A stretch of 64,000 nt of DNA from Emydura subglobosa (GCA_007922225.1 ML679962.1:33401563-33465562); one strand, 5' to 3'; counted from the first letter of the stretch, positions 46,201 through 59,245 are shown. The notes: generated by a model not told the origin, from the letters alone. Numbers and translations: made by a program.

Positions 46201-46440
46201 AAGAGGGGGTAGGTAACTTGGCTTTTCCTTCACCAGGCATGAAAGTCACATCCTACAAAAAGACTAAAACCATCTCCCCCATTTTAGATTTATAATTCCT
46301 TTTCTGTTGCATTCTCTCAGACACGGTGTACAAGCCACTAAAAGGATCACTAAAAAGGCTGCATTTGCCGAATGAACTTTCACAAAATTTCGCATCGGCT
46401 CTGATCACTATTAAAAAGAAGTCTTGCTTTTTCCCCCCAC
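43290..46440. other. Unique AT-rich sequence, one candidate conserved element
   Basis: The segment 43690-43960, with 'atttaatgctaatagctatt', 'aatcagagctttcttcc' and 'ttaatttcttaatttaaag', looks like a conserved non-coding element by composition. The remainder shows no transposon or exon. The frames at 45935-46249 and 43311-43619 have no motif. Confidence 0.35.
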
Positions 46441-46444
46441 TTGT

Positions 46445-46738
46445 GGTATGTCTACACTGCGGCTGGAAGCCTGCTTTCCAGCATGAATAGACAGACACGT
46501 TCTACCTCTGTTCAGGATAGAGTGCTAAAAATAGCGCCACTCATGCTAGCTGCCCGAGTACAAACCAACACAGACACCTGCTCCCCCCAGGGACCAACTC
46601 AGGTGGCTAGTTCAAGCCATTACCCATGCTGCCCCTGGTTATGCTGTTATTTTTAACAAGCGAGATCCAGCAGAGCTAGTGTGGGTCTGCCTGCCGGCTG
46701 TGGAAAACACGCTCACAGCTGCAGTGTAGATGTACCCT
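46445..46738. mobile_element. MITE with 'gtctacactgc' terminal inverted repeats
   Basis: The left end 'ggtatgtctacactgc' (46445-46460) is complementary to the right end 'gcagtgtagatgtaccc' (46721-46737) at all but two or three positions. The interior is about 260 bp, GC-richer than the surroundings and non-coding. It ends in 'tta', compatible with a 3-bp target site such as PIF/Harbinger elements use (inference). Confidence 0.75.
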
Positions 46739-46829
46739 TAGATAAGTAAATAGGATACCCTCGGTATTTGTGCATCCATCATGCTGGAAATATTACAGAG
46801 CACATCCAGGGTTATGTTCAAAGTCAGAC

Positions 46830-46915
46830 TGAGGCCGGGTTCCTCTGTGGCCTAGCCAAAGCCCACTGAAATCCCCATTGCCTTCACTGGGCTTTGGAAA
46901 GGGGTCTATTAATGC
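46830..46915. repeat. Palindromic short repeat
   Basis: 'ccaaagcccactgaaatccc' and 'cactgggctttggaaa' are complementary around a short centre 'cattgcctt'. The stem is 'ccaaagccca' against 'tgggctttgg', perfect for ten bases. Confidence 0.7.
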
Positions 46916-49900
46916 CTTCAGAAATCGGGCCTGCCATGCGATACCCACAAAAGGAAGGGCAGGTGCAAATCAGAGGAGTTTCACCTCCACTGTGGAGTGT
47001 CAACAGAGCAGCTATGCACCTCTGTTGTAGCTGTGTCCCGATAGACAGAGGATAAATGTTGGCTGATGGATCCATCTGGTCACAGAGGCTGAAATTTTTA
47101 AAGGGGTTTAAAGGGAGGTGGGAGCCTAATCACCTTAGGAGTCTTTGAAAATCTCAGTCTATGGCTCTAGAAGGTTAGGAAGAACTGAGTCTTCATTGCT
47201 GTCTCTTGCAATCCTTGTTGATGGAGAGGGTATTAGACACAGAGCTATACAGGGAGCAGAGGAGTCATGGTGCTCAAATTTAGTGCCCTGTTCATAGTCA
47301 ACTCTGAGCTAGCTCGCTGCAGGGGGTGTTTGGCATGGAAAGGACCTGGAAATTTGCAAGTAACTAAACTCCACACCACTTCTCCGCTTCCTGTTCCATG
47401 ATGTGTCTTTGAGGATGGGGGCGGGGGAATGACAGATTCTTCCCACCCTTTATGCCAGGGCATACCGAGCATTCAAACTGGGTACAGAATTAGGCCCTCT
47501 AAAGCCAAGTGAAGGTTGTGACAGATACTATAAGCAGGCACATGGTGACAAAACTAGACAGAAGGTGACATTAACACAACGGCAATAATCAGTGCAGATA
47601 TTTGCAAACACATTACCTCTTTAGAGCAGCATCTTCAGAAACTGGGAATTGAATGTTTAAAGTGTTTATCACACTATAATTGTAACAGACCTCATATAGT
47701 TGGGAGTACTAGCACAGATGGGTCATATAAAGAAGCAGAGTGCATAGGGAAAGAGTCCTATAGTGACAGTAGAATTCAATATGGTAGAGACTTGCTTAGA
47801 ATTTACCTATTTAAAAAAAAAAAAAAAACATTAATTCTTAAAGAATCAGTTTGCTCTTGGAGCTGTAACCCTTTGGTTCCATTAAGGCCCAATCCTGCAA
47901 TTCTTTGTATACAAAACTCCCTGCTGTCTTCCGTGTTAGGTTCTAACTACATTGCACAGATTACTAAAGGTGTGTGCTCCATGGTTTCACTATCAAATAG
48001 CCAGTGAGAGCGGTAAATTGAATTATGTCTCATATTCTAGATTTCATGCATTCTTTCAAAACAAAAAGCCAAAAAAAAAAACCCAAACCCTGAACTTGCC
48101 TCAACGCCACCTGCTTCTCTCTCTCCAAATATAGTACGCTACATTCTCCATTTACATGACTCCATTGAAATCAGTGAAGTCCTGCCAGCCAAAAGTTTAT
48201 ACCAAGCAGAGGAATTAAAAACAGTTGTTTGAGATCTTAATGTAAGAACCTCACCCTTGCATGAGAAGGGATGGGAATCAGTGACCTTCAGCCCCTTACT
48301 ACAGATCTGACCTAAAGAAATAACTCCTCAGCTAATAGATGTAACTGGGCATTTTCCTTTTGTGGATCTATCATTCAAAGGGGACATGAGACACATTTTG
48401 CTGGTGTTGCATATCTGTACAATATAAATTAGCCTAAATTATAGATGTTGCAATGATAAATCAACATAAACACATGTAGCTATAAAAGTATTGCAGTAGA
48501 ACAGTATTTACTATAGTTCAATTTAATCTGGTTCCCCCTCCTCCCCTGCTCCAAAAAACCTTTGTTTCCCTGCTCCTAAGTCAATATTTTCCACTGAGAA
48601 AGTTCTCTCTCCTCATATTTAAAGGCAAGTGAAGTGAAAGCAAATAGAGCTGTAAGGAACAATTTTGATGTAAGAAATACATCTATATAAAAATCTAGTG
48701 AGATAAACCTAATGTCTGACTCATGGTAAGTGTCTAATATTTATTTTCTAAATATGGAGTTATACCACCAGTGTGTTCCAAGCAGCTTTGGTGGGCAATC
48801 TTTTCCTTAGGACATAGGATGCTAAAAAGAACCTCAGCGCCATATATACAGGTAAGAATATAGAAAAAGGCCTTGAGAAGTTTAAATTCTTCACAATTAA
48901 CCTTAGTCATAGGAGCTTTTCAAAACACAGCAAGTGGGAAACAGAACTATTAATTTCAGCAATTGACAAAGTATGTCACCCAGGATTTAATAGGAGAGAC
49001 AGGGCTACCTAGTCTTGCTGTTCCAAGAGTCTTTGCTGCTATTCCATGATCGTCTATGTGGAATTAAATTTTCCCTAGCATACACTTCAGGGATGGGAGA
49101 GGGGGAGAGGAGAGAAGCTATTTCAAGAAATCATTTCAGAACAGCTAATTAAATAAATAAAGCGATACAGCTCGTTTAGCGTTGTTCTGAGAACAATACA
49201 TTATTAATCTGGGGCTGCTGTCTCGGCTAGTTATCTGTAACATGACTAAACCAGAACCGTGGTAAACTTGACACCAACGAAGTGACACAAAGGGGAAAAA
49301 AACCAGGAAGTTTTTTAGAATGGCCTGTCTTACAACGAGCAGATGGCTCTAACGTGGTTAACTTAGATAATGTACCCCTGAGTGATGGTTGAAATCCAGA
49401 GCAAGAAAAGCTGAAAGTGAGTTTCAGGGAATGCCTCTGGTTTTAATGGTAAAAGGCCACGACTACATCCTATTGTAAGTCTCTGGATAACAAGCAGCGA
49501 AAGCAATATTGAACTTACTAGGCCATTAGATGAAGAGCTTGGAAGAGATTTAGGGGTTGGAAGGATGAAAAAGTGGATCTTACATGATAACCTTAAATTA
49601 GAAATAGATTACTCAAAATGTGCAGTTTTGATGCTTATACGCAAAGAACACATTTTCACCATTTCAAAAGCAGTTTGTTGCACTTTTACAGTGATCTCTT
49701 TTTCAATGCTGACAGTTGCATTGGCTTGAAGAGGTCATCTTTTTACTTGCATTGGCTGAATTACGTATTAGGAATATTTATCTGACTAATTTAGCCCTTT
49801 TCTCCCCATTCACCAACAGGTTGTGATTTTTACTCATTTGCTCACTATTCACAATCATTAAGTGAATATTTTTTCCAAATAAGTTTTATGCTAGTGTATA

Positions 49901-50340
49901 TGCACAATTCACTATGAGCATGTGTTATTCATTTTCTGTGCTATCCCCTACATCAAATGGTATTGTTCCTGTTCTCTGCCTGGACAACCTGAAACACATG
50001 AACAGAAGTTTTCCCTCTTTCTGTTTGAATATAGTTTCACACGTTTATTGTGTAAATAATCAATAAGAACTTTTCAAAAGGACCACTTCAGTGTAAACAC
50101 TCTCACAAATATTTATTCACACTAGAACTCACATTGCTTATGCTTTCCATGAACAGCCTTTCAAATAAAACCTTGCTCACCTATTTGTAAAGATAGAAAT
50201 TAAGGGGGGAGGGGCACAAATCCCAACAAAGAGAATTAAAGAGTATGTTTTTCTTCCACAGAAATACCTGCTGTTTATTTTACTTGATTGCCATATTCAC
50301 CTAGCTATAGTTGTCACTAAAATAGGTATTCCTATCTCAT
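46916..50340. other. Unique sequence with one candidate conserved element
   Basis: The stretch is mostly AT-rich. There is a run of A near 47813-47828. The part 49130-49400 ('cagctaattaaataaataaa', 'caatacattattaatctggg', 'ggctagttatctgtaac') has enhancer-like words. A decayed palindromic repeat lies near 48150-48190 ('actccattgaaatcagtgaa'). Confidence 0.35.
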
Positions 50341-50349
50341 GCACACATG

Positions 50350-50425
50350 AAGTGAAATCCTGGAGCCACTGAAGTCAGTGGAAAAATCTACATTAACTTC
50401 ACCAGAACCTGGAGTGTATCCTCCC
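50350..50425. repeat. Palindromic short repeat
   Basis: 'gtgaaatcctggagccactg' and 'accagaacctggagtg' bracket 'aagtcagtggaaaaatctac', the decayed 'gaagtcaatggcaaaactcc' centre. Confidence 0.6.
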
Positions 50426-50639
50426 TGACAGGAAACTACATGGCCAGATTAGAAAAATCTAACCAGAAATGGTTGAGTATGATAACAGAGATAAGAGATG
50501 AGAGGTGGTGAAATTAAAAACATTTTGTTCTAAGAAAGATTTCTACTTTTCATACTGATTTGGGACAAATATCGGAATTTCCTATGGAAAGGAAATTACA
50601 GTTTGTGCTCCACCATATTCACAAAGCTCAACAATCACC

Positions 50640-50850
50640 CTCACCTCTTTAATGTCAATATAAGGCAGCTTAAAGAGATAAAAAGCCATGGACTCCGGTG
50701 TGGATAGTCATGAAAGGCTTGGAAATAAGGACAAGTATGTTTGATAGGGATAGAGAGGGTGGAGCCAATGGAGGGATGCAAAGACAGATGTGATAGGATC
50801 AAAGCAACAGGCTAGGCAAATGATCTTTTCAGGAGCATTCTGAAACCCAA
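50640..50850. mobile_element. Possible old LINE relic
   Basis: 'gagggatgcaaagacagatg' followed by 'tgataggatcaaagcaacag' and 'gctaggcaaatgatctttt' has the look of a widespread old sauropsid repeat. On the minus strand it can be read with a FASLHWL motif, like the LHWLPV block of several LINE ORF2 C-termini. Evidence is thin. Confidence 0.3.
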
Positions 50851-53410
50851 GGAGATAAAAGGAAAGGTTAAAAAAAATCTTTTATGTTTAATCACAGTTT
50901 AGTGCTGAAATATCAAGGCAACAAGAAATTTGCTTATTTGCAAATACAGTAGATAAATTCCATCATGCTAACCTGTGCATTCTGCACCTAGATATTATAA
51001 ATCGATTGGCACGGGGCTGAAATCTCTCTAAATTTACAACATTAAGTTATAGATAGATGAAATGGGATTCACTATACTGAAAGACCTCAGTAATTAATTT
51101 GTATCTGCATACAAAAATATTTACAAGTCATTTATGAAGACAAAAGGGAAGTCCACTTTAGAACTCACCTACTAAGTAACATCAAATGCATTAAATAAAT
51201 TCTTTCTTTACATAAATAAAAGGGCAGCTCAACCCAGAGCAGAATTTTCAAGACTAGAAATCTTCAGTTTCAGTATAGATTTTGAATGGCTTACAATATC
51301 AAAAGCTTTGGAAAAATGAATAAGATTGCATTAATTATTTACGACTCCAGTTACTCACTGAGTTGACAATGCAGTAGAATTCTTTGAATGAAATCTTGGT
51401 GGTAGAATTCAGAGAGTCAATATGTATACAATTCTTCATCATTTGTTGATATTTAGGCTTCTCAAAAAAATTACAATTTTGGGAAATACTGAAATAGGAT
51501 GAACTGACAGATTTTTGGTATATTTTTAAATAGAGATATAATTTTAGCAATATTGCATACAGATGGTATTGTCCACTGCTAAGAGAAATATTAAATAAAG
51601 CAATCAAAGGAAAATTAATCTGATGTACAGTCAAGCATAAAATAAAGGATCAATATTGTCATTTCCTGAATATTTGTATCAGCTTATAAAGTAAAACCAA
51701 GAGCTGCATTCAATTGCTTAAAACTGAACACGTCCTGGCTATCTGATGCCTTATGCAAAGCAAGAATATCATTCACCTGAGAATTAAAATTTGAGTGGAG
51801 GATCAAAATGGAGAAGAGATATAATAATGAAAATATAGAAACTTTAATTAATCAATATAACAATACAGTTTAGCTATATTCTCTCAAAGAGATGGGCTTT
51901 CATGAGATTACTTCCTCAATTTCAAAATTTAATAGTCCCATATAAAGAAAATCCTAACTACTCAGAAAGTTATGGTTCACACAGTGTTCTTGGAACTGTA
52001 ATATTCTGATTCAGACCCAAATAATGTAAATCAGTACTGTTGAAGGTGTCTTATAGTTTCCTTTAAAGGGAAATGACTGACTGCAACCATGAAATGACAA
52101 GGAGCGGCACCATTTCCACACTCTAATGTGTTTGTGGAGGGCATATGGATATCATACTTTTTCCTAGATCAGAATAAAAGCAACTCAAGATTAAATTAAC
52201 ATTAGGGATAGAGTTGACTGAATCATTCAGAATGAGTAATTTGACAAATGTCGCTTTCCTGATTTCCACATATTCATAAGCAGAGACGTTTTCTGTATTT
52301 ATTAATTATTTGTATGTATTCTGCAAACGTATTTTGAAGACTCCATGGGTTGATTGCGACTATTTGAAGTCTTTTGCCTCATTGTGATTGCCCAAATAAT
52401 GCACATTTTCTTTGATCCAATTAGATGAGTTCAAAGGCATGTCTGCAGTGAACACTTGTGTTTGTAAACAAATTCTGTTTTTGCAAATACTTGCCCGTCC
52501 AGGTTTGAAGTTCACTTTCAATGTGCATTTCTGATAGTAAAACTCAATACAGCAAATATTCAAAGAAAAATACAAAGGCGATATGAACATGACCAAAGCA
52601 TGTTCATTTAATATTTGATTTTTTCCACTCTTTTCTGAACTCTAATTAGGAATCAAAGACAAATGGTATAAGTTACAGTTTTTTATTGCAGTACTACATT
52701 TGCCTATTTCAAAAGCATCTACCAATCATAAAATATGGGAAGATTATCTAGGTGAAAATATTTTTCTAACATAAAATAGTTTCTTTAAAAGGACCTGCTA
52801 GCTGTTAGAAAAAGCTAGTTTATCTGATTTTGATGTTGGACTCCACTTAAAAATGGTATAAATTAAAATACAGAGTGAGAACAACAAATAATTCAAAGTT
52901 AATGGTGAACATGTTCTATGGCCTATTTGTGAAACAGATGTTCTCAACAAGCTTCTCCTCAGACACTCTAGGAAATCATCCAGCTAAAATGAAATTGAAC
53001 CTCCAAATTCCTCATCCATCCCTACCCTCCTGCAGTCATCTATATGGCTTACCCTATTTTGCTATTTATGTAATTTCTCAGCTCAAGTTACTAAAGGGAG
53101 AAATCAGCTTCTGTTATAACATTGTCTAAAGATGGGAATAACTCAGATTTAAAATACATAGCCCAATATCAAATCTATTAGCCTGTCCAAAACTGGGGAA
53201 TAATTAATAGTTATGAAAGTGTTGGTAAAAACTCACCAGGTAGGGGTGTGTTCGGATTTCCACTTAAAGCAGGACTTAAATTGCTCTACACTTCCTTGAT
53301 TTTAGTCTGCAAATAGAGCACATTCACTTTACCGGGAACATTTTCATGTGGTTGAAATATAGATACTTAGCAATTTTTATGAGGAAATAATTTAAATGCT
53401 CTTTTTTTTA
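50851..53410. other. Unique strongly AT-rich sequence
   Basis: No recognisable repeat, exon or RNA gene. The frames found are chance. Confidence 0.45.
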
Positions 53411-53419
53411 AACCTGGCT

Positions 53420-55660
53420 GACAGAGTTTCTTCACTCTGCCCCACCACTAATGTAACAAACTAACAGCCCTCCCCTAAATTTGTGCATACACAATGTACT
53501 ATGACAGTGCCTCTATAGCACTCCTGGCTCTGGGAGTCCCTTCTCCAGAAACAACGCTACCCCCTCCCCCATTCCATTCCAAACCTCCCTGCTTTTCCTC
53601 CGCCAGACTCCCACCCTAGATCCAAACCTTTCTGACCCCCACCACTCTTAATGCCACTCAGCTTCCCTTTCTGACTCAACTTTTAAATCCCTCCCTTGCC
53701 TCATCACTTCCTCTGGTTCGGCTCCGAGAGACCCAACCTCTGTCCTCAGGCCAATTCACTTCATTTCATCCGCACCTCATGCAGCTCTGATCCCACCCAT
53801 GAACTCCCCTTCTCCTAGCCCCTCCCCCCATCTCTTTCTTCATTCTGGGCCAGCTCCAATCTCCACTCAGACCCCCCACACTCTTCCTCCACCCAGCTTT
53901 GACCCTAGCACCATCGTCACCAAACACAGCTCTGTCTGACCCCCAGCCCAACCCCTTTTTCCTTCCTTTCTTCCACCCACCTGGTACAAGTCCTGGTATC
54001 AGACAAAGCCACTGGGAAGCACGTATCTGGTTTGGCCAGGCTAACAGATCTGCACAGTGAAAGGGTTGGTGGTAGCGCTGACTCCACTTTCCTTGCTTCT
54101 CTAGCAGCTCTTTGGTTATTTTTCCCCTCCCTCCTGCTTCTGTGTCTTTAAGGCAGCTTGCTGTTCTCTCACTGCCCCTGGGGATGCTCTTTTTTCTGTT
54201 GTTAGAGGACCTATGCCAGCTTGTGGCAGAAGCTCTACTCATGGCCCACAGCCCAGTTTCTTTGCAGAGATTTGGCTTTCTGAACTTCTCCATCCCTGAC
54301 TAGTTCTTCTTTGCTGGACTGAGGTTTTTCCTGCCCTTTCAGCTCTGTCTCTCCCCACAGCACAGCACAGTCCATACTCTTTCTTCAAGCAGCAAAGGAA
54401 CAACCCTTCCCTCTCTCTAGAAAGGAGCTTTGCTTCCTTTAGTTTCTTCCCTCTCTCTGGGAGGATCCAGTCTATGTGGTGGAGGAAAGCACCCCCTGAG
54501 GCACAGCTGGGAATTGCTTAATTAAAACTAAGCAACACAGAAAAGGCAGCACTGGTTAATTCCCTTCATGTTAACTCTTCCATTACCACCCAGCACACCT
54601 CAGGTGACACTGAATGTGAGTAGGTGTGAGTTTTTTCTCAGTCAGCCTGCTCCCAGCTCTAGCAAGTTAATCAGGATAAAAACTTGTGTCAGAGAATCTT
54701 AACATGTTTTCCCTGGGATCCATAAATCAGTATTATGATGCCCAGCTGGACCTAGGCCTCACAAGCTGGGGGAGAAGGCAAGTGGCCTTTCCACTGAAGA
54801 AAGTGCCTCTCTTCAGATGAAAAGTGGAGGAATGACCCCCTGAAGATGAAGGGGGTAGGCTAACTGTTCCCCCCCTGCCCCCCTCCCCCCCCCAGTGATG
54901 GGAGGTGAAGAGAGATGCCCCTTCCTGGTCTCTGCCAGAAAAGGCTAAGGTGAGTCCTCCCTGTGGAATCTTAGGTGGGGTTAGCAAGCAGCAGTAGGGG
55001 GTGACTGGTTCTGAGGGGCTAAAGGAGCATTGGGAGGTCACAGGTGGGCCTAGTGGAAAGAAAGGGAAAGTGGAGTTGGTCTGGGGGGGAGAGTGAAATG
55101 GGGTCCTCAGCAGGATTGAATTTAACCCATTGCTGAGCCCTAGGCAAACCCCACCACCTCTCTCCTGGGTGGCTCCCCCCTGCGGGCCTTCATTGTAACT
55201 CCCCATCCAGCACCTGGAAGATGGCGGCTGGCCTGGTATGGGTACTGGTGCAGGAACTGGCCCCATAGCAGTGGTGAGAAGGAGCGGTGCTCGCTGTCCC
55301 ACTGTCTGCCTGGGCTTGGTCCTGCTGGCCTTCCATAATAATGAGAGCTAAAATTGAATGAGGGGGGTTGTGACCCCCCCCCCCCGGTCTCCATGCATCA
55401 GGTTGTAATGCTACTTACTTCTGCATCAGTACCTGAACCAGACCAGCCAAAACCCATGTTACCCTCCTCCCCCAACTGTTGGGCTCTAGGGGTTGCCTAT
55501 TTCTTAATCCAGCCCTGGGCCTCAGAGCAGGGCTAAGGGAAGATGAGGAGAGTGGAACTAGACTGGGGTGGGTTGATGCAGAAAGTCAGAGCTGAGAAGT
55601 GGGGTGACTTGAAAGTTAGGGCCTGTGACAGGGGTCATTAATCATGAAGGTTGTGGGATC
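53420..55660. other. Pyrimidine/C-rich block with poly-C tracts
   Basis: This is a sharp change from the AT-rich flanks to a C/T-rich plus strand. It has long C runs near 54867-54893 and 55375-55387. Two long minus-strand frames (54293-53766, 175 codons; 55302-54733, 189 codons) are open only because the minus strand is G/A-rich. They translate to low-complexity G/S/P/R sequence with no domain. The block may be an old LTR element or simply a compositional island. Confidence 0.4.
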
Positions 55661-56989
55661 ACCTGGATATTATTTCCACTAAAATTAAATTAAAACAGCT
55701 AAGGATATTATTAGCGGTTTTTTAAATAAATAAATCTGAGTATCCAGTTCCATTGATACAGCAGAGTATTATCTTTGAGGAAATTTAAAGTGAGTGGGAT
55801 TAGCTGTGGCTCTTTGAATTGTTTCCAGAATTGTCTATGTGAATGTATAAATGTTTGCAAATCTGACAAATGTATTTCTCAACAAAATAGTGGTGTTAAA
55901 GAAATCTTACAAGAATCTGCCTTAGGTAGGTCTATCATCACTTTACATTTACATTGACTATAGAGTATTCACCCAAGGGGTGCTATTTCAAATGATCTTA
56001 TTTCCTTTCATAAACTAAGGTGATATCACTGACCCACTGGTCTCCAGAATTATTTTGAAAAGATTGGGCATTTTATATATCCTGCAGTTAGATGGCTTTC
56101 TTTACGTATTATAATAGTCTGCTTGGTTCTCTGAACTTACTGTATTATGAAGTGTTTGGCTCCTTGGTTCTTCTAGGACACGGTTTGGAAATCTTCATTG
56201 TGTCATTTGCGCTTGTACTGTCATTCAGTTTGATTATTTGTGTGAGTAAGGAAAGTAGGATTTGTCCTGTTTATCTTTAGAACTACGCTCCTCATCTGTT
56301 AAAGTCTAATGCTTTTATTAAATGGGTCCTTAGGGTTTCATCTCTGTATCTTCTGTGAGAGTCTCTTGAACCTTCAGCATCTCAGATTTGAAGCACACTA
56401 GAAAAGGAATTTAAAGCTAGCAACATGTTTTGTATTTTGGTCGTCTTAACCATAAAATGGATCAGCTACTTGTATTTGTTGTTCATAACCAGCCTGGTGG
56501 TAGTATTATATTTACTATTTTTACTGTTCTAGTCAGCATTTGTGGAGTTTCATAAAATTGATAGTTTCATAAACAGTAATGAGTTTCTACTGATATACTA
56601 TGGCAAAATAGGCAGCGTAAATATCCTCAGTATTTCTCTTAGTAATGATGTATAACAGTATATTACACATTGTAAACCAGCATGGCTAAGAAATCTTTTG
56701 AAAAGAGACTTGTTTCCCATGGATTTTTACCTAGATAAATAAAATTCTGATTTGAGATGTTAATGAAAAGTTTAATGAGGCCCTGCCTTTTTTACTGGTG
56801 CCTAATATGTCTGTACAGTTTAATTATTTATATTAGTTCTGAGGAAAAAGTGAACTTAATAGAAGAAATTGATCTACTGGAAGTATTGCACTATATTGAG
56901 ATGCCAGAATATTTTTGGCAAATCCTTCATTAGCTGAACTAACAAGGCATATGAGCTATTAGGAAAAGCTTTTGAACTATAAGGATAGT
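55661..56989. other. Unique AT-rich sequence
   Basis: No supported feature. The plus frame 56092-56280 encodes a hydrophobic peptide but lacks any gene context. Confidence 0.4.
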
Positions 56990-57172
56990 TAAGAACTAAG
57001 AATAGGCTCCCAGGGGAGGTTTTGGAATCCCCATTATCAGAGGATTTTTAAGAACGGGCTAGACAAAAACCTGCCAGGGATGGTCTAGGTATACTTGGTC
57101 CTGCCTCAGCCCACGGGCTGGACTAGATGACCTCTTGAGGTCCCTTCCAGCCCTACATTTCTATTGTTCTAT
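56990..57172 (+). mobile_element. CR1 3' tail, plus strand
   Basis: 'aataggctcccaggggaggt', 'gaatccccattatcagagga', 'gctagacaaaaacctgccag', 'gctggactagatgacctctt' and 'gaggtcccttccagccctac' followed by ATTTCTATTGTTCTATGAG are the end of a CR1 element. The terminal repeats confirm that the 3' end is intact. Confidence 0.95.
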
Positions 57173-57274
57173 GAGAGTTTCAAGATAGCAAACTACTGCT
57201 CGATACGCTGTTATCTCTTCCCATAAAAGTTAACCTAAATGTATTTTTGGAGTGATTTATGAAGGTGATTTATG

Positions 57275-57301
57275 ATTATGTACTTTCCTAAAGTACATAA
57301 T
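57275..57301. repeat. Perfect 12-bp hairpin with 3-base loop
   Basis: 'attatgtacttt' and 'aaagtacataat' pair completely around 'cct'. A second short inverted pair, 'gatatgcc' and 'ggcatatc', lies just downstream near 57350-57400. Function unknown. Confidence 0.8.
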
Positions 57302-58307
57302 ACCATAAGTGAAACACAGCTCAGGGACAGCCCCATGTGCTTCATAGGTGATATGCCTAATACAAGTGACATTTGCATTCCAGTGGAATGTTGGCATATC
57401 AAAGTGACACTTCTGCATTCCAGCACCACATGGAAGTTTCAGGATCAGCAGTGAAGGATTAACAATCAATTAGAAATGTCAAAAAGAAAATTCCATCCTG
57501 TTTTTGCCCAAAAACCATGTCCTTAAAAAAACAACTTCAAAAGTCTATTTAAGTAGGAATAAATCATACTTCTCAGCTAACAAAAGGCACTGATATCTTT
57601 TACTTATGGGGAGGAGCATGAATTCTAGTATAAACTGATAAACAATGAAATAAAGACGTGATGGGATGGCTTAGCTTAGTTTTTAATATGAAAATCAGCC
57701 ACAGTATATTAAAAAGTTGAGCCATGTCAGAAACATACCCTGGATGCTCACAGATACAGTTAAACAACCACAAGACTACTGGCTCTCATTGTGGTAAATT
57801 GCCTCACATGTCTGTCTGAATAGAGAATAAGTCATTCGTACAGCCTAGAAACTAAAAAGTCTCATAGCTGATAAACTGCAACCTTGAGACAGCACCATCT
57901 ACACTCTGAGATCCCATAGACATAATGTGGTATACTTCCAAATCAGTGAAGAGGGCTCAAGTCTCATTAATGTATCCCATGATTATTTGAACCTTACTCC
58001 AGCTTTGTGAAATGTTCTAATAGGTTTCACTAGTGTACTTAAGAATATTGTTTCATGTTCCATTCATAAATAAATGTCATTGTGAATTTCACCTTGCTTT
58101 CAGCATTTAATTCAAGTAAGGGGTGCTGCCTTTTCCTCCTCAAAGTCATTTGTGTGATAACATGCATTAGTGGTTATCATCCTTTCCTGTTTGCCTCAAT
58201 AAAAGTGGTGCATCTCTTTATCTTGTCATCCTCAATTCCTGATAATTATCAAATAACTGTGCAAAGCAGGAGTGAGGTTCAGAGCCCAAATTGGTTGTTT
58301 AGGTGAC
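57302..58307. other. Unique AT-rich sequence
   Basis: No repeat or exon recognised apart from the hairpin area at its left edge. Confidence 0.4.
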
Positions 58308-58310
58308 TAA

Positions 58311-58666
58311 GGGCTTGTCTTCACTGCAATAGTTGGCTTGTGTTACTCCGCTCAAGGCAGCCTAGCTCAAGTGAGAGTGCAAAACAACCCCTGAGCTACA
58401 CCAAAGTATTGGATTAGCAGAGGGAGTAGATTAGCATGTGATGAGTTGTGTTAATTCGGGTTTTGCCTGTAGCTGCATCCCCACCATATTAGTAGCTTGA
58501 GTGTCAGAAGGACTTCAGCTTCAACCCAGTTCCCTTGACAGGCCAACTAAGTTGAGTTTAAAGCACCACTTAATTTGAGCTAAAAGATTTGTGGATATGA
58601 ACGGATGTCAGGTTGGAGCAACATTCAATTTATCCCTCAAGCTAACTCTGCAGTGAAGACAAGCCC
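58311..58666. mobile_element. MITE with perfect 18-bp terminal inverted repeats
   Basis: 'gggcttgtcttcactgca' (58311-58328) is the exact reverse complement of 58649-58666. The 356-bp element has no coding capacity. The flanking triplets are 'taa' and 'aaa', close to the 'TWA' target duplication of PIF/Harbinger elements, so I favour that superfamily (inference). The interior includes smaller inverted words. Confidence 0.88.
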
Positions 58667-58714
58667 AAAGACCCCAATTCTTCAAATGGATTTACATAAG
58701 AGTTCCATGTTTGT

Positions 58715-58785
58715 GTGTAGCCCGTTAAAGTCAGTGGGGCTCAGTGTTGGCAAAGGGGTCCATCCTGTAGTATTAGGGCCTAATA
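58715..58785. repeat. Palindromic short repeat, degenerate
   Basis: 'cccgttaaagtcagtggggc' followed by 'gttggcaaaggggtccatcc' corresponds to a decayed right half of the 'attgacttcaatgg' family. Confidence 0.45.
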
Positions 58786-58845
58786 TTATAAATTTCTGGG
58801 ACTTTTCTAATGGAACACTCCTTTGGAAATTGGGAAAAGAATTCT

Positions 58846-59135
58846 TAGGCCTGGTCTACACTGCTGGTGAAATTCAGCGGCAGTCAACGGGAGTTACTCT
58901 GCATAGCTTGTGCAGCTCCCGTCAACTTTGTAACTTCCCTTTAGCGCGCTGTCTCCACTGCACTGTGCCGACCGGAAATGCATTCCCGTTGACGCAGCCC
59001 TACATTTTTTGGGGAGGTGGTTTTATTAGATCGACTTCTGGATCAATTGAGCAGGTCTTCACTGTCGCTCAGTCAAACCGGAAAAATCAATCTGAGAGCA
59101 GTGAATTTGCCGCCATCAGCGTAGACATAGCTTTA
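58846..59135. mobile_element. MITE with imperfect 'ggtctacactg' ends
   Basis: The left end 'ttaggcctggtctacactg' and the right end 'cagcgtagacatagcttta' pair at about 14 of 19 positions. The interior has CpG-containing palindromic words ('acgggagtta', 'agctcccgtcaac') and 'agatcgactt' blocks seen in a common turtle MITE. It lies 180 bases after the previous MITE. Confidence 0.7.
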
Positions 59136-59245
59136 CTAAATGGCTTACTTCTAAGCACTAAGTAAAGAAGTTCAGCCTGTTGAGGGTCTTGGGTGTCTCA
59201 AAACTGAGTGTAAATGGAATATACTTTAGAATGGAATGAGTGTAA

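Noticed and set aside
53766..54293. 175-codon minus frame
   Set aside because: It is open because of pyrimidine-rich composition; the translation is low-complexity and has no domain.
54733..55302. 189-codon minus frame
   Set aside because: Same reason as the neighbouring frame; it spans a poly-C tract.
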